A stretch of 64,000 bases of DNA from Actinomadura rifamycini DSM 43936 (GCF_000425065.1 NZ_AULB01000034.1:23265-87264); one strand, 5' to 3'. Numbered from the stretch's first letter, positions 51,777-60,910 are shown. Translations and numbers: made by a program. The notes: generated by a model not told the origin, from the letters alone.

Positions 51777-52508
51777 TCAGCCGGTGGGACCGTGGTCGTA
51801 GGGGTGGCGGGGGCCCGGGAGGCCGCTGGGGGCGGGGCGGGACAGGATCGTCAGGCGCGGCTTCGTCGGGTGGGCGGCGACCTGGGTGCGGAGCTTCGGG
51901 AGCAGCGCGTACAGGACGTCGCCGGGGCAGGCGGTCGCGTTGAAGTCGCGGTGGCCGACGATCGCGGTGTGCGGGTCGAGTCCGTAGACGTCGCACAGCC
52001 ACGCGCACGTCTCGACGAGCCGGGCCCACAGGGCGTCGGTGGGCTCGGCGGTCATGTAGGTGCCCTCGTTCTCGATGCCGATCGTGTGCTCGTTGTGGCC
52101 GAGGGTGTGGGCGCCCATCACGTGCTTGCGGGCCCGGATCGCGTCGATGCTGCGGTTGCGGCCCTCCATGAGGTGGCCGCCGCGGTCGATGGTGAGCTGC
52201 TGGCCGGTGTCGTCCCAGCCGTTGGAGTCCATGTGGAAGTCCTGGATGGACCGGGACAGCGCGAACGCGTGCTCCAGCGAGTGGTCCGCGGAGTTCGGCG
52301 TGGCGGTGTGGTGGACGACGATGCGGTCGGGGGCGCGGTCGAGGACGGTCGCAGCGGTCTTGGGAGCGCGGGCCCGCCAGTCGGCGCGGGTGTAGAGGCG
52401 GGGGGCGGTCCGAGCCGACGCGGACGGGAGCGGGCCGAGCAGTGCGCCGCCCATCGCCGCCGCGGTGCCGCCGATGAGGCGGCGGCGGGTGAGGTGGTGC
52501 GAGGACAT
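51777..52508 (-). CDS. Tat-exported N-acetylmuramoyl-L-alanine amidase (PGRP type)
   Basis: The 243-residue protein has a twin-arginine signal (TRRRLIGGTAAAMGG) and an ASA cleavage site near residue 32. It also has a zinc amidase domain of the T7 lysozyme/PGRP type. Zinc ligands are the histidine of VVHHTAT (66 or 67), H186 (VGHRDFN) and C194 (TACPGD), and GHNEHTIGIENEGTY carries the conserved block between them. It cleaves the amide bond between muramic acid and the stem peptide. No neighbour hints at a specific process. Confidence 0.92.
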   Translation of the reverse strand: MSSHHLTRRRLIGGTAAAMGGALLGPLPSASARTAPRLYTRADWRARAPKTAATVLDRAPDRIVVHHTATPNSADHSLEHAFALSRSIQDFHMDSNGWDDTGQQLTIDRGGHLMEGRNRSIDAIRARKHVMGAHTLGHNEHTIGIENEGTYMTAEPTDALWARLVETCAWLCDVYGLDPHTAIVGHRDFNATACPGDVLYALLPKLRTQVAAHPTKPRLTILSRPAPSGLPGPRHPYDHGPTG

Positions 52509-52560
52509 GGTTTCCCTCCGGTGTGATCACGTCGGACGATAACGGGAAACGCCCTCCGTT

Positions 52561-53169
52561 TCACGGGTGCGCGTAGGCACCGGCGGCGGCGGCGCGGGCG
52601 GCGGCGTCCGCGCTCCGGTCGGCGACGGCGTCGTCGAGCGGGTCGCCGGTGACGAGGAAGCGGTAGTACAGCGGGGCGGAGACGGCGCGGACGACCTCGG
52701 CGGCGTCGGTGCCCGCGGGGACCTCGCCGCGCGCGGCGGCCTGCTCGACGACCGGGGCCCATTCGGCGATGCGGGCGGCGTAGAAGCGGTGCAGGGCCTC
52801 GGCGGTGCGCTCGTCGTGGGTCGCGGCGGCGATCACCGCCTTGAACAGCGCGCCCTGGCGGGGGTCGGTGAGGGTGCCCGCGACGAGCCGGGCGTTGGCG
52901 CGCAGGTCGTCCGCGAGGGCGCCGGTCTCGGTGCGCGGGACGGACTGCTCGGCCATGTCGGCGAGGAGGTCGGCGACCAGGTTCTGCGGGGTGCCCCAGC
53001 GGCGGTAGACGGTCGTCTTGCCGACGTCGGCGCGGCGGGCGATGTCGGCGAGGTCCACGCCCGCGAAACCGCACTCGATCAGCGCGTCCTCGGCGGCGCG
53101 GAGGACGGCGGCGCGAATGCGGGCGGTGCGCCCGCCGGGGCGGACGGTGCCGGGACTCCCATCGGTCAT
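52561..53169 (-). CDS. TetR-family regulator of a divergent MFS pump
   Basis: The 202-residue protein has a TetR helix-turn-helix at about residues 20-65 (GVDLADIARRADVGKTTVYRRWGTPQNLV) and a helical ligand domain. It lies divergent from an MFS exporter gene, with two copies of a 23-bp operator in between. One copy overlaps the TetR start codon, which suggests autorepression. Confidence 0.92.
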   Translation of the reverse strand: MTDGSPGTVRPGGRTARIRAAVLRAAEDALIECGFAGVDLADIARRADVGKTTVYRRWGTPQNLVADLLADMAEQSVPRTETGALADDLRANARLVAGTLTDPRQGALFKAVIAAATHDERTAEALHRFYAARIAEWAPVVEQAAARGEVPAGTDAAEVVRAVSAPLYYRFLVTGDPLDDAVADRSADAAARAAAAGAYAHP

Positions 53170-53245
53170 AACGGAACTCCAGTTTCATTAGTGCGATGCC
53201 CGTGTTACGGTCACCCTCATCTTAACGGGACTCCAGACCCGTTAG
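53169..53245. promoter_or_regulatory. Duplicated TetR operator
   Basis: Two related 23-bp elements start at 53169 and 53223, 54 bp apart. Both begin TAACGG, contain ACTCCAG and end TTAG. The right copy has the inverted repeat AACGGG/CCCGTT around ACTCCAGA; the left copy is a weaker version and overlaps the TetR ATG. They are the likely binding sites of the adjacent TetR. Confidence 0.7.
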
Positions 53246-53264
53246 CTCGTGAAGGGGATTGCTC

Positions 53265-54710
53265 ATGACCGTGTTCGCCACGGCCGCACCGGAGGACGTC
53301 CCGTCCCGGTCGCGGATGACCGGCCGGGAACGGCTGCTGCTCACACTCCTGCTCGGCGCCCAGTTCATGGTCGCCGTGGACTTCTCGATCCTGAACGTCG
53401 CGCTGCCCGAGGTCGGCGCGGGCCTCGGGTTCTCGCTCGCGAACCTCCCGTGGATCGCCACCGCGTTCGCGCTCGCCGCCGCCGGGTTCACGCTCCTGTT
53501 CGGCCGGGTGGCCGACCTCGTGGGACGCAAGCGGCTGTTCGTCGGCGGCATGGCCGTGCTCGGCGCGGCCTCGCTGCTGGGCGGGCTGGCGACCGGCCCG
53601 GAGGTCCTGCTGGCCGCCCGGGTGCTGCAAGGGCTGGCGACCGCCGCGGTCACCCCGGCCGGGCTCGCGCTGCTGACGACCGCGTTCCGGGAGGGGCCGC
53701 TGCGCGAGCGGGCGCTGGGCCTCAACGGGGCGCTGATGTCGGCCGGGTTCACCGCGGGCGCGATCCTGGGCGGCCTGCTGACGAGCCTGCTGTCGTGGCG
53801 CTGGGCGTTCCTGATCAACGTGCCGGTCGCGGCCCTGGTCGTCGCGCTGGCGCCGCGGGTGATCGGCGAGGACCGGCCCGGCGCGCGGCCCCGGCTGGAC
53901 GTGCCGGGCGCCGTGACCGTCACGGGCGGGCTGCTGCTGGTGGTGTTCGGCCTCACCCGCGCCGGCGAGCACGGCTGGACGGCTCCGGCGACGCCGCTCG
54001 CGCTGGCCGCCGGGGCCCTGCTGCTCGCCGCGTTCTGGTTCGTCGAGCGCCGCGCGGCCGAACCGCTCGTCCCGACGAGCCTGCTGAAGCGCCGCAGCGT
54101 CGTGTGGGGCAACGTCGCGGGGCTGGTCGCGTTCGTCACCGAGACGTCGCTGGTCTTCCTCCTCACCCTCTACCTGCAGAAGGTCCTGGACTACTCGCCG
54201 CTGGCCACCGGCCTGGCGTTCGGGGTGCTGGGGCTCGGCACCGTGCTGGGCGGGACGCTCGGCGGCCGGGCGGTCGGACGGTTCGGCGCCCGCGCGACCA
54301 TCGCGGGCGGCGGGCTCGTGCAGGCGGCGGCGACGCTGGCGCTCGTCGCGCTGGGCGCGTCCGGCGGCTGGATCTGGCTGCTGCTCGCCGGCACGTTCGT
54401 CGGCGGGGTCGGCAACATGCTGGTGATCGTCGCGTTCATGGTGACGGCGACGTCCGGGCTGCCGGACGCCGAGCAGGGGCGGGCCACCGGCATCGCCACG
54501 ATGAGCCAGCAGATCGGCATCACCATGGGCACCCCCGTGATGGGCGCGGTCGCGGCGGCCGCGATGGCCGGGGGCGCCGGGGCGGACGCGGTGCTGTCGG
54601 GGGTGCGGGTCGCGATCGGCGTCAACGCCGCCCTGGTGGTCGCCGGGTCGCTCCTGGCCGCGGCCTTCCTCGGACGCGCCCGCGGGCCCGCGCGGGGATC
54701 CGCCGGCTGA
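53265..54710 (+). CDS. MFS drug:H+ antiporter (DHA2 type)
   Basis: The 481-residue protein has about 14 membrane helices. It begins with LLLTLLLGAQFMVAVDFSILNVALPEVG and has the loop motif GRVADLVGRKRLFVGG, both typical of DHA2 exporters. The ATG is preceded by a GAAGGGGA ribosome site; a start two codons upstream is possible. Control by the divergent TetR is likely from the operator pair. The substrate is unknown. Confidence 0.9.
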   Translation: MTVFATAAPEDVPSRSRMTGRERLLLTLLLGAQFMVAVDFSILNVALPEVGAGLGFSLANLPWIATAFALAAAGFTLLFGRVADLVGRKRLFVGGMAVLGAASLLGGLATGPEVLLAARVLQGLATAAVTPAGLALLTTAFREGPLRERALGLNGALMSAGFTAGAILGGLLTSLLSWRWAFLINVPVAALVVALAPRVIGEDRPGARPRLDVPGAVTVTGGLLLVVFGLTRAGEHGWTAPATPLALAAGALLLAAFWFVERRAAEPLVPTSLLKRRSVVWGNVAGLVAFVTETSLVFLLTLYLQKVLDYSPLATGLAFGVLGLGTVLGGTLGGRAVGRFGARATIAGGGLVQAAATLALVALGASGGWIWLLLAGTFVGGVGNMLVIVAFMVTATSGLPDAEQGRATGIATMSQQIGITMGTPVMGAVAAAAMAGGAGADAVLSGVRVAIGVNAALVVAGSLLAAAFLGRARGPARGSAG

Positions 54711-54777
54711 CCGCGGCGGGGTGGCCACCAGCGGCCGCTCCGTGGTGCGGGGCCCGCGCGGAACATACGATCGCCGC

Positions 54778-55413
54778 GTGCGGGGCGCGTTCGCCAGGGA
54801 AGCGGCCCACTTCGGGCGCCGCCACCGCGCCCTGCTCGCGGTGTCCGCGGTGGTCCTCGCCGGCACGGTGGCGTACCGGATCGCGAGCGGGCCGAACGAG
54901 GTCGACTGGCTCCCGGCGGACGCCGGCCGGGACTGGTTCGCGGTGTGCGAGGGCACGGCGTTCACCCGGGCGGCCCCCTACGCGGGCCCGGGCCCGCACC
55001 CGGTCAAGATCTTCGGCGCGCCGAGTCCGGGGAGCGGCGGCGAGCAGGACCCGGACAAGCCGCCCGCGTCGTGGGATCCCCGGCGCGCCGACCAGGTGCA
55101 GCTCGTCGCGTGCGCCGAGCTCGTCGAGGGCAGGACCGAGGGCAGGGTCGAGTGCCCCAGGTACGCCGAGCGGTACCCGCTCGACCCCAGCGGCTCGCCC
55201 CCGGAACCGGCCGGTTACGTCAGCCTCATGGAGAAGCGGTACGAGGTGCGCCTCTACGAGGCCCGGACGGGCGAGGAGGTCGCGTCGTGGGAGGTCCTCG
55301 GCGAGGACCGGTCCTGCCCGGTGTCGGCGTACGGCGCCGTGCTGTTCTCGGGCATCCTGCCGTCGCAGTGGAAGCGCCTCCTGCACGAGCATGTCGAGGG
55401 ACGCGCGGACTGA
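54778..55413 (+). CDS. Membrane-anchored hypothetical protein
   Basis: The 211-residue protein has one N-terminal membrane helix (LLAVSAVVLAGTVAYRIA) and an outer domain with four cysteines but no recognised motif. I chose the GTG because a TACGAT -10 element lies six bases before it, giving a leaderless transcript; an upstream GTG at 54721 has no such support. It converges with the small membrane protein gene of the kinase operon. No function can be proposed. Confidence 0.65.
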   Translation: MRGAFAREAAHFGRRHRALLAVSAVVLAGTVAYRIASGPNEVDWLPADAGRDWFAVCEGTAFTRAAPYAGPGPHPVKIFGAPSPGSGGEQDPDKPPASWDPRRADQVQLVACAELVEGRTEGRVECPRYAERYPLDPSGSPPEPAGYVSLMEKRYEVRLYEARTGEEVASWEVLGEDRSCPVSAYGAVLFSGILPSQWKRLLHEHVEGRAD

Positions 55414-55422
55414 GCCGTCCGG

Positions 55423-55785
55423 TCAGCGCGTCCAGTCGCGGGGGCGGCGCGGCGCCCGGACGGCGGGCCGGACCAGGACGGCCGCGGCGGCGAGCACGCA
55501 CCCCGCGGGCACCCAGCCGACCGGGGTGCCGGTGACGGCGAACTTGACGAAGACGAGCGCCGCCGTGCCGAGCGCGGCGAGGGCGGTCGCCCACCAGACC
55601 CGCCGGTCGCGCCGGACGAGCCGGGCCAGCACCAGCGCGGTCACCGCGGTGAGCCCGAGCGCCCGCATCAGGGCGGGCAGCGTCAGGGCGTGGTCGCCGG
55701 GCGCACCCCAGACCAGGGCGGTCACGGCGAGCATGGCGCCGAGCGCGGCGGCGAGGGCGAGCAGGGCGCGGACCGGGCTCAACAC
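55423..55785 (-). CDS. Small four-helix membrane protein after a kinase gene
   Basis: The 120-residue protein has about four membrane helices and a basic C-terminus. Its GTG, with a GAGGGGAC site upstream, overlaps the 3' end of the kinase gene by seven bases. That coupling suggests it works with or is co-expressed with the kinase. I do not recognise a family. Confidence 0.65.
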   Translation of the reverse strand: MLSPVRALLALAAALGAMLAVTALVWGAPGDHALTLPALMRALGLTAVTALVLARLVRRDRRVWWATALAALGTAALVFVKFAVTGTPVGWVPAGCVLAAAAVLVRPAVRAPRRPRDWTR

Positions 55786-56867
55786 GTCCCCTCGATGAGG
55801 CACGGCGGCAGGCTGAACGTGGGGACCGGCGGGGTGAACGAGAACACCGGCCCGGGCCACCGGGAGGGCGCCGCGGGCGCGGGCGGGACGGACGGCACCG
55901 GGGCGGACGCCGCCGGGGTCGGGCGGGGCGCGCTCGGCGGCACCGCCTCCGGGCCCGTCCCGCAGCCGCGCACCTGGCTGAGCGGCAGCGCCACGCACAG
56001 CGCCGCGATGCCGAGCGCGGCGGGCCGGTGCCAGCGCGGCGGCTCGCCCTCGGCGGCGTCCAGGACGTCCGGGGAGGCGAGCAGCTCCTCGGCCCGGTCC
56101 GCGCGGAGCCGCCGGGCCGGGTCCTTCTCCAGCAGCCCCATGACGACGCCGGCGAGCCCGGGCGGGCCGGGCGGCGGGTCCGGCCGGTCGGTGAGGACGG
56201 CGCCGAACGAGGCCATCGCGCTCTCCCGCCGGAACGGCGCCCGGCCGGTCAGCGCGGCGTACAGGGTGACGCCGAGGGAGAACAGGTCGGAGGCGGGCGC
56301 GGCGCGGCCGTGCCCGCGCATGCGCTCGGGCGCGACGTAGCCGGGCGTGCCGATGGGCAGGCCGGTGCGGGTCAGCCGCTCCGCGTCGTCCGTGCTGGCG
56401 ATGCCGAAGTCGGCCAGCACGACCCGTCCGTCATCGCACAGGAACACGTTCGCGGGCTTGACGTCGCGGTGCACCACGCCCTGCGCGTGGGCGGCGCGGA
56501 GGGCCCGCAGGACCGCCAGGGACACCTCCCGGACGCGCTCGGGCGGCAACGGGCCGCGGTCGCGGATCTCCCGGTCGAGGGCCCGGCCGGACAGCAGCTC
56601 CATCACGATCCACGGCCGGCCGTCCTCGGTCAGGACGTCGTGGACGCGGACGATCCCGGGGTGCCGCAGCCGCGCCGCCGCGCGCGCCTCGCGCACCGCG
56701 CGCTCGACGAGCCGGCGGCGCCGGGCGTCGTCCGCGCCGTCCGGCAGCAGCAGCTCCTTCACCGCGACGTCGCGGCGCATCGTCTCGTCGCGGGCCCGCC
56801 AGACCGCGCCCATGCCGCCCCGGCCGAGTTCGGCGGTGAGCCGGTAGCGGCCGCGCAGCAGCGTCAT
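55779..56867 (-). CDS. Membrane Ser/Thr protein kinase
   Basis: The 362-residue protein has a complete Hanks-type kinase domain (K37 in VAVKELLL, HRDVKPAN, DFG, then APE in YVAPERM). A membrane helix (about 280-297, PAALGIAALCVALPLSQV) and a short Pro-rich outer tail with two cysteines follow. It starts within the stop of the next kinase gene (ATGA), so the two kinases are made together. The ligand and targets are unknown. Confidence 0.9.
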   Translation of the reverse strand: MTLLRGRYRLTAELGRGGMGAVWRARDETMRRDVAVKELLLPDGADDARRRRLVERAVREARAAARLRHPGIVRVHDVLTEDGRPWIVMELLSGRALDREIRDRGPLPPERVREVSLAVLRALRAAHAQGVVHRDVKPANVFLCDDGRVVLADFGIASTDDAERLTRTGLPIGTPGYVAPERMRGHGRAAPASDLFSLGVTLYAALTGRAPFRRESAMASFGAVLTDRPDPPPGPPGLAGVVMGLLEKDPARRLRADRAEELLASPDVLDAAEGEPPRWHRPAALGIAALCVALPLSQVRGCGTGPEAVPPSAPRPTPAASAPVPSVPPAPAAPSRWPGPVFSFTPPVPTFSLPPCLIEGTC

Positions 56868-58312
56868 CGCCGCCTCCGCAGCTCGGCGAGCACCGCGCGG
56901 GCGGCGTCCTCGGCCGCGCGCCGGGCGTCCGGTGCCCCGGCCCCGCCCCGGTGCAGAACGCCGACCACCAGGTTGGCGTCCCGCATGATGACCTCCACCT
57001 CGTCCACCTCGCCCGTGCCGGCCGCGCGCACCTCGCGGACGAACGCGTCGTCGGCGAGGCCGCCGAGGGGGCGGGGGCGGCGGGCGCGGTACCGGTCGGT
57101 GACGAGGGACGGCCGGTCCGCGTCGGCCTCCGTGATGTCGAACGGGTAGCGCTCGTCCTCCTCGACGTTGTGGACGCTCAGGAAGCGCAGCCACCGGTGC
57201 GCCTCCCGGACGGACGCGTGCCGCGGCCCGACCGGGCGGCCGTAGGCGCCGACGTAGCCCTCGAACCAGCGCAGGACGACGTCGCCGCCGTCGCATTCGC
57301 GCAGGTCCTCGTTGTCGAGGGCGGGCTGGGCCGCCGCGAAGCGCAGCGCCCCGGCCTGCATCGGGCACGGCCGGAAGCCGGGCGGGTAGCGCGCCTCGCC
57401 GCGCGGCCCGGTGACGTACGCGGGCAGCAGGAAGACCGCCGCGGGCACGGCGACGGCCGCCAGCCACGACACCTCCAGGACGGGGGCGCCGCGCCCCGGG
57501 CGCCGCTTCCGGCCGGCGGCGACCGCGCGCAGCGCCGCCGCGGCCCGCTCGGCGTCCGGCCGGGCGGCCGGGTCCTTGCGCAGCAGCCCGGCGAGCAGCG
57601 GCCGCAGCGGGCCCGCGCGGCGCGGGCGCGGCGGCGGTTCGGTGAGGGTGGCCGCGACCGTGGCGGCGTCCGACGGACGGCCGAACGCGGACCGGCCCTC
57701 GACCGCCGTGTACAGGGTCGCGCCGAGCGAGAACAGGTCGGAGCGCCCGTCGGCGCCGCGGCCGTCCAGCCGTTCGGGGGCGATGTAGCCGGGCGAGCCG
57801 ACGACGGTCCCGGTGCGGGTGAGCGCCGGGTCCCCGTCGAGGTCGGCGATCCCGAAGTCGGTCAGCACGACGCGCCCGTCGTCGCCGAGGAGCACGTTGC
57901 CGGGCGTCACGTCCCGGTGCAGGACGCCCGCGCGGTGGGCCGCCAGCAGCGCGTCGAGGACGGCCGCGCCGATCCGCGCGGCCTCGCGCGGCGGGACCGG
58001 CAGCGCCTCCCGCAGCGACCGGCCCGCCACCGCCTCCATGACGATCCAGGGCCGGTCGTCCTCGAGGAACACGTCGTGGACGGTGATGATCGACGGGTGG
58101 TCGAGCCTCCCGGCGGCGCGGGCCTCCCGGACGGCCCGGCGGCACAGCCGGCCGCGCTCGCGGGCGTCGAGGCCGGCGGGGAGAAGGACCTCCTTGACGG
58201 CGACGCGCCTGCGCAGCAGCGTGTCGTCGGCCTCCCAGACCCGGCCCATGCCGCCGCGGCCGAGCTCGCGCACGAGCCGGTACCGCCCCGCGACCACGGT
58301 CATGGACCGCAT
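56864..58312 (-). CDS. Membrane Ser/Thr protein kinase with HRDVT catalytic loop
   Basis: The 482-residue protein has a kinase domain with K40, D134 and DFG at 152-154. The catalytic loop reads HRDVTPGN, so the lysine usual at position 136 is a threonine, and activity may be altered. One membrane helix (WLAAVAVPAAVFLLPAYV) is followed by an outer domain of about 180 residues, which may be a sensor. The ATG at 58312 is preceded by GGGGAT; an ATG at 58303 is an alternative. It is the first gene of a three-gene unit. Confidence 0.87.
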   Translation of the reverse strand: MRSMTVVAGRYRLVRELGRGGMGRVWEADDTLLRRRVAVKEVLLPAGLDARERGRLCRRAVREARAAGRLDHPSIITVHDVFLEDDRPWIVMEAVAGRSLREALPVPPREAARIGAAVLDALLAAHRAGVLHRDVTPGNVLLGDDGRVVLTDFGIADLDGDPALTRTGTVVGSPGYIAPERLDGRGADGRSDLFSLGATLYTAVEGRSAFGRPSDAATVAATLTEPPPRPRRAGPLRPLLAGLLRKDPAARPDAERAAAALRAVAAGRKRRPGRGAPVLEVSWLAAVAVPAAVFLLPAYVTGPRGEARYPPGFRPCPMQAGALRFAAAQPALDNEDLRECDGGDVVLRWFEGYVGAYGRPVGPRHASVREAHRWLRFLSVHNVEEDERYPFDITEADADRPSLVTDRYRARRPRPLGGLADDAFVREVRAAGTGEVDEVEVIMRDANLVVGVLHRGGAGAPDARRAAEDAARAVLAELRRRR

Positions 58313-58362
58313 GATCCCCGCCCGCCCGTCCGCTGTAAACGGTGTTCGCGGCCGACCCGGTT

Positions 58363-58391
58363 TTGCATGTTCATGCAGTGTCGTGCATACT
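58363..58391 (+). promoter_or_regulatory. argG promoter with ARG-box-like dyad
   Basis: A -35 TTGCAT (58363-58368) and a -10 CATACT (58386-58391) are 17 bp apart. The perfect dyad TGCATG-TT-CATGCA (58364-58377) overlaps the -35. The -10 lies seven bases before the argG ATG, which suggests a leaderless transcript. The dyad resembles actinobacterial ArgR sites, so repression by arginine is likely. Confidence 0.65.
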
Positions 58392-58398
58392 TGTGCTC

Positions 58399-59844
58399 AT
58401 GTCCAAGGTGCTCACCTCTCTGCCTGTCGGCGAACGTGTCGGAATCGCCTTCTCCGGCGGCCTCGACACCTCGGTCGCGGTCGCGTGGATGCGCGAGAAG
58501 GGTGCCGTGCCGTGCACCTACACCGCCGACATCGGCCAGTACGACGAACCCGACATCGGGTCCGTGCCGGGACGGGCGTCCGACTACGGCGCGGAGGTCG
58601 CGCGGCTGGTCGACTGCCGCGCCGCGCTCGTCGAGGAGGGCCTCGCCGCGCTCGCCTGCGGCGCCTTCCACATCCGCTCCGGCGGGCGCGCGTACTTCAA
58701 CACGACCCCGCTCGGCCGCGCCGTCACGGGGACGCTGCTGGTGCGCGCGATGCTCGAGGACGACGTCCAGATCTGGGGCGACGGGTCCACCTTCAAGGGC
58801 AACGACATCGAGCGGTTCTACCGGTACGGGCTGCTCGCGAACCCCGCGCTGCGCATCTACAAGCCGTGGCTGGACGCCGACTTCGTGAGCGAGCTCGGGG
58901 GCCGCACGGAGATGTCGGAGTGGCTCCAGGCGCGCGACCTGCCCTACCGGGACAGCACCGAGAAGGCGTACTCGACGGACGCCAACATCTGGGGCGCGAC
59001 GCACGAGGCGAAGGCGCTCGAGCACCTCGACGCGGGCATCGAGATCGTCGACCCGATCATGGGCGTCCGGTTCTGGGACCCCGCGGTCGAGATCGCGGCC
59101 GAGGACGTCACGGTCGGCTTCGAGCTCGGCCGTCCGGTCACGATCAACGGCAAGGAGTTCGCCTCCCCGGTGGACCTCGTGCTGGAGGCCAACGCGATCG
59201 GCGGCCGGCACGGCATGGGCATGTCGGACCAGATCGAGAACCGGGTCATCGAGGCCAAGAGCCGCGGCATCTACGAGGCGCCCGGGATGGCGCTGCTGCA
59301 CGCGGCCTACGAGCGGCTCGTCAACGCGATCCACAACGAGGACACGCTCGCCGCGTACCACAACGAGGGCCGCCGCCTCGGCCGGCTGATGTACGAGGGC
59401 CGCTGGCTCGACCCGCAGGCGCTCATGCTGCGCGAGTCGCTGCAGCGCTGGGTCGGCACCGCGGTCACCGGCGAGGTGACGCTGCGGCTGCGGCGCGGCG
59501 AGGACTACTCGATCCTCGACACGTCCGGCCCGGCGTTCAGCTACCACCCGGACAAGCTGTCGATGGAACGTACCGAGGACTCGGCGTTCGGCCCCGTCGA
59601 CCGCATCGGCCAGCTCACCATGCGCAACCTGGACATCGCCGACTCCCGCGCCCGGCTGGAGCAGTACGCCGGGATCGGCATCGTCGGCAGCTCGCAGCCG
59701 ACGCTCGTCGGCGCCGCGCAGGCGGCCTCGACCGGGCTGATCGGCGCGATGCCCGCGGGCGGCGCCGAGGCGATCGCCTCCCGCGGCGAGGTCGACGGCG
59801 AGGAACTGCTCGACCGCGCCGCGATGGAGTCCGGCACCGACTAG
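58399..59844 (+). CDS. argG: Argininosuccinate synthase
   Basis: The 481-residue protein is the long, E. coli-type ArgG. It has the N-type ATP pyrophosphatase motif FSGGLDTSVAVAWM near residue 20 and the TFKGNDIERF and MSDQIENRVIEAKSRGIYEAPG blocks. It joins citrulline and aspartate in arginine synthesis. No other arginine gene is nearby, and the link to the arginine-consuming operon at the left end is only metabolic. It overlaps the converging oxidoreductase gene by four bases. Confidence 0.95.
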   Translation: MSKVLTSLPVGERVGIAFSGGLDTSVAVAWMREKGAVPCTYTADIGQYDEPDIGSVPGRASDYGAEVARLVDCRAALVEEGLAALACGAFHIRSGGRAYFNTTPLGRAVTGTLLVRAMLEDDVQIWGDGSTFKGNDIERFYRYGLLANPALRIYKPWLDADFVSELGGRTEMSEWLQARDLPYRDSTEKAYSTDANIWGATHEAKALEHLDAGIEIVDPIMGVRFWDPAVEIAAEDVTVGFELGRPVTINGKEFASPVDLVLEANAIGGRHGMGMSDQIENRVIEAKSRGIYEAPGMALLHAAYERLVNAIHNEDTLAAYHNEGRRLGRLMYEGRWLDPQALMLRESLQRWVGTAVTGEVTLRLRRGEDYSILDTSGPAFSYHPDKLSMERTEDSAFGPVDRIGQLTMRNLDIADSRARLEQYAGIGIVGSSQPTLVGAAQAASTGLIGAMPAGGAEAIASRGEVDGEELLDRAAMESGTD

Positions 59845-60863
59845 CGCCAGGGATCGAGGGCGTGCTTGCCGCGGGTAGTGCCGGCTTCGAGTTGCCGTAG
59901 CACCTTCGGCCCTTCGACCAAGGGGTGAACCTGAGGAGTGCCCGGCGGGTAGACACCGTCGGCGACGAGCGCCTCGATCTCGGTGAGCAGCGACCGGTAG
60001 ACGGACGGGGCCTCTCTCGTGAGCGCACCGATGTGCAGGCCCTTGATCGCCGCATGGTGGGTGAAGACCAGGTCGTGCGTGGTGACGGCGGCATCGCCCG
60101 AGGCGGCGCCGAAGACGACGATGCGGCCGGTGAAGGGTTTGGCGACCGCCAGGCTGGCGGCGAACGTGGCCTTGCCCACCGATTCCAGGACCAGGTCGAC
60201 CCCGGCCCCGCCGGTCAGCCGGGTGATCTCGGCGACCAGTCCGGGATGGCGGCCGTCCAGGACCTCGTCGGCACCGAGCGCTTCGACGGCGGCGTGCTTG
60301 GCCGGGGAGGCCGTGGCGAGCACGCGGGCGCCGTAGTGGCGGGCGAGGCGGACCGCGGCCTGTCCCACGCCTCCGGCCGCGGCATGGACGAGCACCGCAT
60401 CGCCGGTCTCGATCCCACCCAGCGGCTTGAGCGCCGCCAGCGCGGTGGCCCAGTTCAGCACCATTCCGAGCGCTTCGGCGTCGCTCCAGCCGGTCGGCAC
60501 GGGCAGGACGCCGGCGGCCGGCATCGTCATGTACTGCGCGAAGGCGCCCGGACCGGTTCCGATGACGTGGGTGCCGAGCGGCAGTGGACTCTCGACGTCC
60601 GCGCCGATCCCCACGATCTCGCCGGCGGCCTCGAAGCCCGCCACGTAGGGTGCCCGCGGCCCTCCGGCGTACGTTCCATGGGTCTGCATGACATCGGCGA
60701 AGTTGACCCCGGCGGCGCCGACGCGGATCAGGTAGTCGCCGGGCCCCGGGGTGGGACGACGGTGACCAGTGGCGAGGGCCAGGTCCTTCGGTCCCCGGTG
60801 CGAGTGCTGGATCAGTGCTCGTATCGTCTGGTCAGCGGTCCGCCGCGGCTTGTTGGTCTCCAT
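59841..60863 (-). CDS. Quinone oxidoreductase-like MDR protein
   Basis: The 340-residue protein belongs to the zinc-free quinone reductase branch of the medium-chain dehydrogenases. It has the NADPH-binding AAAGGVGQAAVRLAR motif near residue 160 and the N-terminal GVNFADVMQTHG block, without the catalytic zinc cysteines. It probably reduces quinones or enones with NADPH. A MerR-family gene lies 47 bp upstream on the same strand, with a dyad in the gap, so induction by electrophiles is likely. Confidence 0.88.
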   Translation of the reverse strand: METNKPRRTADQTIRALIQHSHRGPKDLALATGHRRPTPGPGDYLIRVGAAGVNFADVMQTHGTYAGGPRAPYVAGFEAAGEIVGIGADVESPLPLGTHVIGTGPGAFAQYMTMPAAGVLPVPTGWSDAEALGMVLNWATALAALKPLGGIETGDAVLVHAAAGGVGQAAVRLARHYGARVLATASPAKHAAVEALGADEVLDGRHPGLVAEITRLTGGAGVDLVLESVGKATFAASLAVAKPFTGRIVVFGAASGDAAVTTHDLVFTHHAAIKGLHIGALTREAPSVYRSLLTEIEALVADGVYPPGTPQVHPLVEGPKVLRQLEAGTTRGKHALDPWR

Positions 60864-60879
60864 GCACCAGAACGTAGGA

Positions 60880-60900
60880 ACCTGACACTTGCGTCAAGGT
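60880..60900 (-). promoter_or_regulatory. MerR-type dyad upstream of the quinone reductase gene
   Basis: On the minus strand ACCTTGAC and GTCAGGT form an imperfect dyad with a six-base centre, next to TTGAC -35-like sequence. The position between merR-like and reductase genes suggests a MerR operator. The -10 is not certain. Confidence 0.5.
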
Positions 60901-60910
60901 CAAGCAGCTC

